This document shows, one piece after another, positions 60,062 through 64,000 of a stretch of DNA of 64,000 nt. Where the stretch lies: assembly GCA_900318335.1 (NCBI GenBank), contig ONKF01000003.1:1-64000 (forward strand), written 5' to 3'. A program made the translations under genes and the position numbers. The DNA comes from an uncultured Prevotellaceae bacterium. Lineage in GTDB: Bacteria > Bacteroidota > Bacteroidia > Bacteroidales > Muribaculaceae. Within the stretch, counting starts at the first letter, position 1, and each line of letters opens with the position of its first letter. The notes beneath the pieces are model-generated. The model was not told where the DNA came from. It searched no databases and saw only the letters and a list, made by a program, of their open reading frames with translations.

Positions 60062-62269
60062 TCAGTTCTTTTTCTCCTCAACGGCAGGAGCAGGCGCTGC
60101 AGCAGCCTTAGCGGCGTTGATGGAGTCCATCTCGGCCTTGTACTGCTTAGCGGCCTCGCTGCCCGGCTTCAGCCAAGTGTCGAGCCAGCGGAAGAACTCA
60201 CGCTGCCACAAGATGCTGTTCTGGGGCTTGAGAATCCAGTGATTCTCATCGGGGAAGAGCAGCAAGCGAGCGGGCAGACCCTTGATCTTGGCGGCATTGA
60301 ATGCCTGGCAAGCCTGGGTGAAGACGATACGGTAGTCGAGTTCGCCAGCGGTACACATGATGGGGGTATCCCAATTCTGAACGTAGTTCTTGGGATTGGC
60401 CTGGGTATAGGAGCGCTGTGCGGTAGCGTTGCCCTTATCCCAGAAGGCGCCACCCAGATCCCACTGTACAAACCACATCTCCTCGGTCTCGAGATACTGG
60501 GCCTCGAGGTTGAAGATACCAGCGTGGGCCAGGAAGCAGGCAAAGCGCTTGTTGTGGTTACCAGCAAGGAAGTAAACCGAGTAGCCACCGTAGCTTGCAC
60601 CCACGGCACCGATGTGGTCACCATCGATGTAAGGCTCCTTCTTCATGTAGTCAACTGCAGCGATGTAGTCGCGCATGTTCTGGCCACCGTAATCGCCACT
60701 GATCTGGGCGTTCCACTCGGTACCGAAGCCCGGCAGGCCGCGGCGGTTGGGCAGGATAACGATATAGCCGTTGCTTGCCATGATGCGCATATTCCAGCGG
60801 TAGCTCCAGAACTGGCTTACAGGCGACTGGGGACCACCCTCGCAGAAGAGGATAGCGGGATACTTCTTGTTGGGATCGAAGTTGGGCGGGTAGCAAACCC
60901 AAGTGGTCATCAGCTTGCCATCGGTGGTGGGCACCATGCGCTTCTCGATGCCGATGGGGTCAACCTGGGCGAGCATCTCGTCGTTGACATGGGTGAGCTG
61001 AACGGGTTCCTTACCCATCTGCACGCTATAGATCTCGTTGGGGGTCTGATAGCTGTGCTGGCAAGTGATCACGGTATCGCCAGCGAATGCCAGACCGTCG
61101 TAGTCGCAAACGCCCATAGCGATGGTGTCAACCTTCTGGGTAGCGACATCCATGCGGAAAATGGGCTGCACGCCCTGGAACGGGCAGATGAAGTAGATGG
61201 CCTTCTCGTCGGGCGACCAAGCGATAGCGTCAACGCTGTAGTCCCAGTTGGCGGTCAGGTCTTTCTTGTTGCCGGCAGCATCCATAAAGAAGATGCGGTT
61301 CTTGTCGGCCTCATAGCCGTCGTGCTCCATCGAGAGCCATGCCATCTCACCCTTGCTGTTGATGATGGGATAGGTGTCGTAACCCATCATGCCCTGGGTG
61401 AGGTTTTCGGTTTTTCCAGTCTCGAGGTCATAGCGGTACAGGTCGCTGTTGGTCGAGAAAGCATAGTCCTTGCCGGTCTTCTTGCGGCAGACATAGACGA
61501 GGCTCTTGCTGTCGGGGGTCCAAGCCAGTGACTCGATACCACCCCAAGGCTTCATGGGCGACTCGTAGGGTTCACCCTCGAGCACGTCCTTGACGTTACC
61601 AGCCTTGCTGCCGTCAAAGTCGGCTACAAAGGGATGAGGAACAGTGGTTACCCACTCGTCCCAATGCTTGTACATCATGTCGTCATAGAGCTTGCCCGTG
61701 GTCTTGTCCAGATCGGGATACACGTCCTGAACCGTCTTGCCATACTTGACCTGGGAAATCATGACCACACGCTTCTCGTCGGGAGAGAACACAAAGCCCT
61801 CGATGCCGTCCTCGACGTCGCTCACGCAGTTGCGGCCACCGCCATCGGCATTCATGGTCCAAAGCTGAGGCGTTGAGTTCTCGCCCTCCTCGGCATAGAT
61901 AAAGGCGATTTTCTTGCCGCCGTCAATCCACACGTAGTTGCTCTCGCTCTTGGGCGTGTTGGTGATCTGGCGAGCGTTGCTGCCATCGATGTCCATCACC
62001 CACAGGTCGCAGTTGCCCTTGTTGGAGGCGATATCATAATAGGTCACGCCATAAAGGATCTTTTTACCGTCGGGAGAGACTTGCGGTCCGCCCACGCGGC
62101 CCAGCTGGTTGAGGAATTCGGGAGTGAACTCTTTCTTTTCCATTTTACCGGAAGTTTTCTCGGTAGCGGGAGCCTGACCCGGAGCTGCCGTTTCCTGCTT
62201 GGAGCAGGTCGATGAGCTCAACAGGGCCAATGCCGCAACCGACATTGCTGTTAACTTTGCTAATTTCAT
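60062..62269 (-). CDS. S9 family prolyl oligopeptidase-like peptidase (DPP5-like)
   Basis: The 735 residues have an N-terminal signal with a Cys at 22 (SSSTCSKQE), possibly a lipoprotein. A seven-bladed propeller (about 55-470, repeats such as VSPDGKKILYGV and WSPDEKAIYFI) is followed by an alpha/beta hydrolase with Ser559 in GASYGGY, Asp645 in AGELDYR and His677 in DENHWI. The size and motifs match dipeptidyl-peptidase 5 of Porphyromonas. It cleaves dipeptides from peptides in the periplasm. The last 25 residues are an Ala/Pro/Glu/Lys tail. Confidence 0.92.
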   Translation of the reverse strand: MKLAKLTAMSVAALALLSSSTCSKQETAAPGQAPATEKTSGKMEKKEFTPEFLNQLGRVGGPQVSPDGKKILYGVTYYDIASNKGNCDLWVMDIDGSNARQITNTPKSESNYVWIDGGKKIAFIYAEEGENSTPQLWTMNADGGGRNCVSDVEDGIEGFVFSPDEKRVVMISQVKYGKTVQDVYPDLDKTTGKLYDDMMYKHWDEWVTTVPHPFVADFDGSKAGNVKDVLEGEPYESPMKPWGGIESLAWTPDSKSLVYVCRKKTGKDYAFSTNSDLYRYDLETGKTENLTQGMMGYDTYPIINSKGEMAWLSMEHDGYEADKNRIFFMDAAGNKKDLTANWDYSVDAIAWSPDEKAIYFICPFQGVQPIFRMDVATQKVDTIAMGVCDYDGLAFAGDTVITCQHSYQTPNEIYSVQMGKEPVQLTHVNDEMLAQVDPIGIEKRMVPTTDGKLMTTWVCYPPNFDPNKKYPAILFCEGGPQSPVSQFWSYRWNMRIMASNGYIVILPNRRGLPGFGTEWNAQISGDYGGQNMRDYIAAVDYMKKEPYIDGDHIGAVGASYGGYSVYFLAGNHNKRFACFLAHAGIFNLEAQYLETEEMWFVQWDLGGAFWDKGNATAQRSYTQANPKNYVQNWDTPIMCTAGELDYRIVFTQACQAFNAAKIKGLPARLLLFPDENHWILKPQNSILWQREFFRWLDTWLKPGSEAAKQYKAEMDSINAAKAAAAPAPAVEEKKN

Positions 62270-62329
62270 AATTGTTGCTGTTAATGATATATTATTGCGT
62301 TAAATTTGGTTTCCTAATGTTTCAACTTG

Positions 62330-62337
62330 CAAATATA
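62330..62337 (-). promoter_or_regulatory. -7 element of the S9 peptidase gene
   Basis: TATATTTG on the minus strand, extended by CAAGTTG exactly as at the OmpA promoter. Leader about 55 nt. Confidence 0.55.
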
Positions 62338-62419
62338 ATCATTTATCAGCAACAAACGACAATTCAGTAGAGAAAAACAGGCCACTCCACACTTTTAATC
62401 ATTCTATTATGAGGGTGAG

Positions 62420-62535
62420 CAATCAAAAACGGTTGCTTTCCCAATAAACAACCCTTACCGATTGTTTCCTTCACCCACGAACGGAAAAAGCAACTAAAAA
62501 TGGTTGTTTTGATAAAAAACAACTAAAAACGGTTG
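62420..62535. promoter_or_regulatory. Four palindromic sites CAAC-N8-GTTG, probable operators
   Basis: Sites: CAAT-N8-GTTG (62420-62435), CAAC-N8-ATTG (62449-62464), CAAC-N8-GTTG (62491-62506) and CAAC-N8-GTTG (62520-62535). Start-to-start distances are 29, 42 and 29 bp. Sites 1, 3 and 4 share the inner AAAAA[CT]G. Site 4 contains the -33 TTG. The helix-turn-helix protein encoded just downstream is the obvious candidate binder. Confidence 0.7.
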
Positions 62536-62563
62536 CTATTTCCGAAGATATTATCTATATTTG
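62533..62563 (+). promoter_or_regulatory. Promoter of the SatD-like/DUF3307 operon
   Basis: TTG (62533-62535) within palindrome 4, 20 bp, then TATATTTG (62556-62563), 21 nt before the start codon. Confidence 0.68.
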
Positions 62564-62584
62564 CAGCAGAAACATAAAAAAACG

Positions 62585-63232
62585 ATGAAAAATATGATAA
62601 AAGGAGTAATCACAGGAGACATCGTGGGGTCGACAAACATCAAGACCGAATACCGGGCTAACTTGCTGAATTGCTTGAACACGATGAAGGAAGAACTGCA
62701 ATGCGTATCGCCGTTCACGATGGAACTGTTCCGCGGCGACAGTTTCCAGTTGCTGGTTGAAGACCCTGCTGCGGCCCTCAAAGTCGCAATCCTGCTGCGG
62801 GCTGGACTCATCCACCACACCCCCGACAAGGAGAACGGAATGTGGGACGCGCGCATCTCGCTGGGAATAGGAGAAGTGCAGTTCATGGCGGACAGCATCG
62901 TGACCTCGGATGGTGAGGCGTTCCAGTATTCAGGCCGTCAACTCGACACGATGAACAAGATGCGCCTGGCCGTCAAGACCCCCTGGAATGACGTTGACCA
63001 AGAGCTGGAAGTGTCCACGGCATTTGTCGATGACATCATCAAGAGATGGTCAGCCAAACAAGCTGGCATGATCTACTTGTCGCTCAAGACCGACAACCCC
63101 AAGAAAAAAGTCGCCGAATATATCGGCACCTCGGTCCAAAACGTGCGCAACGTGCTCTCATCGGCACGTGAGCCACTCATCAGAATGTATCTTGAACGCT
63201 ACTGCAAAATCATCACCGACCATCTGACCTAA
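62585..63232 (+). CDS. SatD-like protein: cyclase-like fold with C-terminal helix-turn-helix
   Basis: The start at 62585 gives 215 residues (the longer frame begins in the -7 box). The N-terminal part has VITGDIVGST (D12), FRGDSFQLL (D52) and RISLGIGEV (90-98). These three blocks resemble the metal-binding and core strands of class III nucleotide cyclases and of SatD proteins. The C-terminal part has KKKVAEYIGTSVQNVRNVL (about 173-191), which reads as a helix-turn-helix. Whether it makes a nucleotide or only binds one is unknown. It pairs with the DUF3307 gene 8 bp downstream; SatD and DUF3307 are often neighbours. Confidence 0.65.
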   Translation: MKNMIKGVITGDIVGSTNIKTEYRANLLNCLNTMKEELQCVSPFTMELFRGDSFQLLVEDPAAALKVAILLRAGLIHHTPDKENGMWDARISLGIGEVQFMADSIVTSDGEAFQYSGRQLDTMNKMRLAVKTPWNDVDQELEVSTAFVDDIIKRWSAKQAGMIYLSLKTDNPKKKVAEYIGTSVQNVRNVLSSAREPLIRMYLERYCKIITDHLT

Positions 63233-63240
63233 AGGATAAT

Positions 63241-63966
63241 ATGACAAATATTCTGCTTCTACTCAAGCTGCTGTCGTCGCATGTCATAGCCGACTTCTTC
63301 CTCCAATTTGACTGGCTTTGTAAGGGCAAACGCGAGGAAGGCATGCGTGGAATAGCCTTCCAGGCCATCCATGCGCTAATCCATGCCGCCTGTGCCTATG
63401 TGCTGGTGGGCGACTGGTGTGGATGGATCATTCCGCTGGTGATTTTCATCACCCACATCATCATCGACATCACCAAGGTCAAATGGTTCCCAACCAGTAC
63501 CATCGCATTCCTGATCGACCAGCTGGCCCACATTGCCGTCATGATAGGATTGTGGTGGGCACTCTATGCCGATCAAGGCATAGAGTTGGCATGGTTGAGC
63601 GGTATCGCACAGTCGGGCACTTTCTGGGCCATCCTGATCGGTTATATGCTGATGCTCAAGCCCTCGTCGCTGCTCATCAGCATGTTCATCAAGGGATGGA
63701 CCCCGTCCAATGGCATGCAGGCCCAGGGTATGCCCAACGCAGGGAAATGGATCGGATATATCGAGCGGGTGCTTATTCTGACTTTTGTCATCACCGGGAA
63801 CATCGAGGCCGTCGGATTCCTGCTCGCAGCGAAATCCATCTTCCGCTTCGGTGACCTGAACAAGGCTCGTGAGATTAAGATCACAGAGTATGTCCTGCTT
63901 GGCACACTGGCCAGTTTCTCGATAGCGTTGTTGACCGGCTTTGCCATCAATATGTATATACATTAA
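63241..63966 (+). CDS. DUF3307 multi-span membrane protein
   Basis: The 241-residue protein has about six membrane spans. The family motif near the start is LLSSHVIADFFLQFDWLCKG, followed by FQAIHALIHAACAYVL and IFITHIIIDITKVKW, rich in His and Asp within or near membranes, which could form a metal site. The second half (FWAILIGYMLMLKPSSLLIS and GYIERVLILTFVITGN) extends the short DUF3307 core. The function is unknown. It lies 8 bp after the SatD-like gene. Confidence 0.85.
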   Translation: MTNILLLLKLLSSHVIADFFLQFDWLCKGKREEGMRGIAFQAIHALIHAACAYVLVGDWCGWIIPLVIFITHIIIDITKVKWFPTSTIAFLIDQLAHIAVMIGLWWALYADQGIELAWLSGIAQSGTFWAILIGYMLMLKPSSLLISMFIKGWTPSNGMQAQGMPNAGKWIGYIERVLILTFVITGNIEAVGFLLAAKSIFRFGDLNKAREIKITEYVLLGTLASFSIALLTGFAINMYIH

Positions 63967-63984
63967 CCAATTTCCACCATAACT

Positions 63985-64000
63985 ATGAAAAAAGTCATTT
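63985..64000 (+). CDS. Start of a further gene, cut by the window edge
   Basis: ATG AAA AAA GTC ATT begins 18 nt after the DUF3307 stop and reads MKKVI, a typical signal-peptide start. Only 16 bases are visible, so the product cannot be named. Confidence 0.4.

Larger units (their letters stand above)
62270..62584. other. Divergent control region between the S9 peptidase and the SatD-like gene
   Basis: This 315-bp region has no gene. It holds the S9 -7 box TATATTTG (minus, 62337-62330), four spaced palindromes (62420-62535) and the SatD-like promoter (62533-62563). Nothing else recognisable lies at 62340-62418. Confidence 0.7.

Noticed and set aside
60056..61531. Plus-strand open frame of 491 codons opposite the S9 peptidase
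   Set aside because: Antisense shadow; the peptidase reading has a full catalytic triad and propeller repeats.
62420..62535. CRISPR array
   Set aside because: The repeats are short palindromes with unequal spacing (29, 42, 29 bp) and no long direct repeat or spacer structure. They fit operators.

Overview
The window is a 64 kb chromosomal segment from a member of the Bacteroidota, most likely order Bacteroidales and perhaps Muribaculaceae or a near relative. The lineage call rests on three things. Many promoters carry the Bacteroidota -33/-7 signature (TTTG or TTG, about 19-20 bp, then TAnnTTTG). Several small families typical of the phylum are present (DUF4835, DUF5063, DUF5606, a long NusB, S16 with an Ala/Lys/Glu tail). 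The enzyme set also fits: B12-dependent ribonucleotide reductase, Firmicutes-type class III fructose bisphosphatase, DPP5-like S9 peptidase, C10 peptidase and dockerin-like C-termini. The genus assignment is an inference.

Layout. 1-450: end of rpsP. 0.6-8.4 kb: an ornithine cyclodeaminase-like gene facing a six-gene minus-strand cell-surface glycan operon (GT2, KdsC-like phosphatase, Wzx-like flippase, GalE, LicD, and a LicC-like cytidylyltransferase fused to a CobD-like PLP enzyme). 8.5-16.7 kb: plus-strand housekeeping (yicC, small barrel protein, gmk, nadD, DUF5063, M18 aminopeptidase, ABC-F, umuC). 16.8-19.2 kb: minus-strand SIMPL protein and COG2509 flavoprotein. 19.3-23.1 kb: HAD phosphatase, Fur-family regulator, DUF1015, and an Omp28-like thioredoxin-fold protein with a dockerin. 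23.2-33.9 kb: a long conserved block (dnaN, exonuclease, coaBC, DUF4835, recN, rlmB, nusB, yajC, ybbR, coaE, DUF5606, NlpC/P60). 33.9-36.6 kb: nadC, DAHP synthase/chorismate mutase and SDR on the minus strand. 36.7-41.6 kb: rlmH, an unknown exported protein, then an ECF sigma/anti-sigma pair flanked by two paralogous beta-barrel proteins. 41.7-49.3 kb: MBL hydrolase, rsmG, DUF3298 lipoprotein, cvfB, a small AT-rich membrane protein, GH29 fucosidase, DUF1963, C10 peptidase with dockerin. 49.4-62.3 kb: nrdJ, OmpA lipoprotein, fbp, DEAD-box helicase, metallophosphoesterase, AraC regulator, DUF486, DUF2284, S9 peptidase. 62.4-64 kb: a SatD-like protein plus a DUF3307 membrane protein behind a cluster of four palindromic sites, and the first codons of one more gene.

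The most interesting signals are: (1) the four CAAC-N8-GTTG palindromes, spaced 29/42/29 bp, over the promoter of the SatD-like/DUF3307 pair, whose first protein combines a cyclase-like fold with a C-terminal helix-turn-helix; (2) the LicC-CobD-like fusion with LicD, which suggests a route from a phospho-amino acid to an aminoalkyl-phosphate glycan decoration; (3) a palindrome sitting exactly between two divergent -7 boxes at 19.25 kb; (4) heptanucleotide tandem repeats placed right after stop codons at four loci; (5) the sigma/anti-sigma/barrel cluster. No tRNA, rRNA, CRISPR array, insertion sequence, integrase or prophage was seen.
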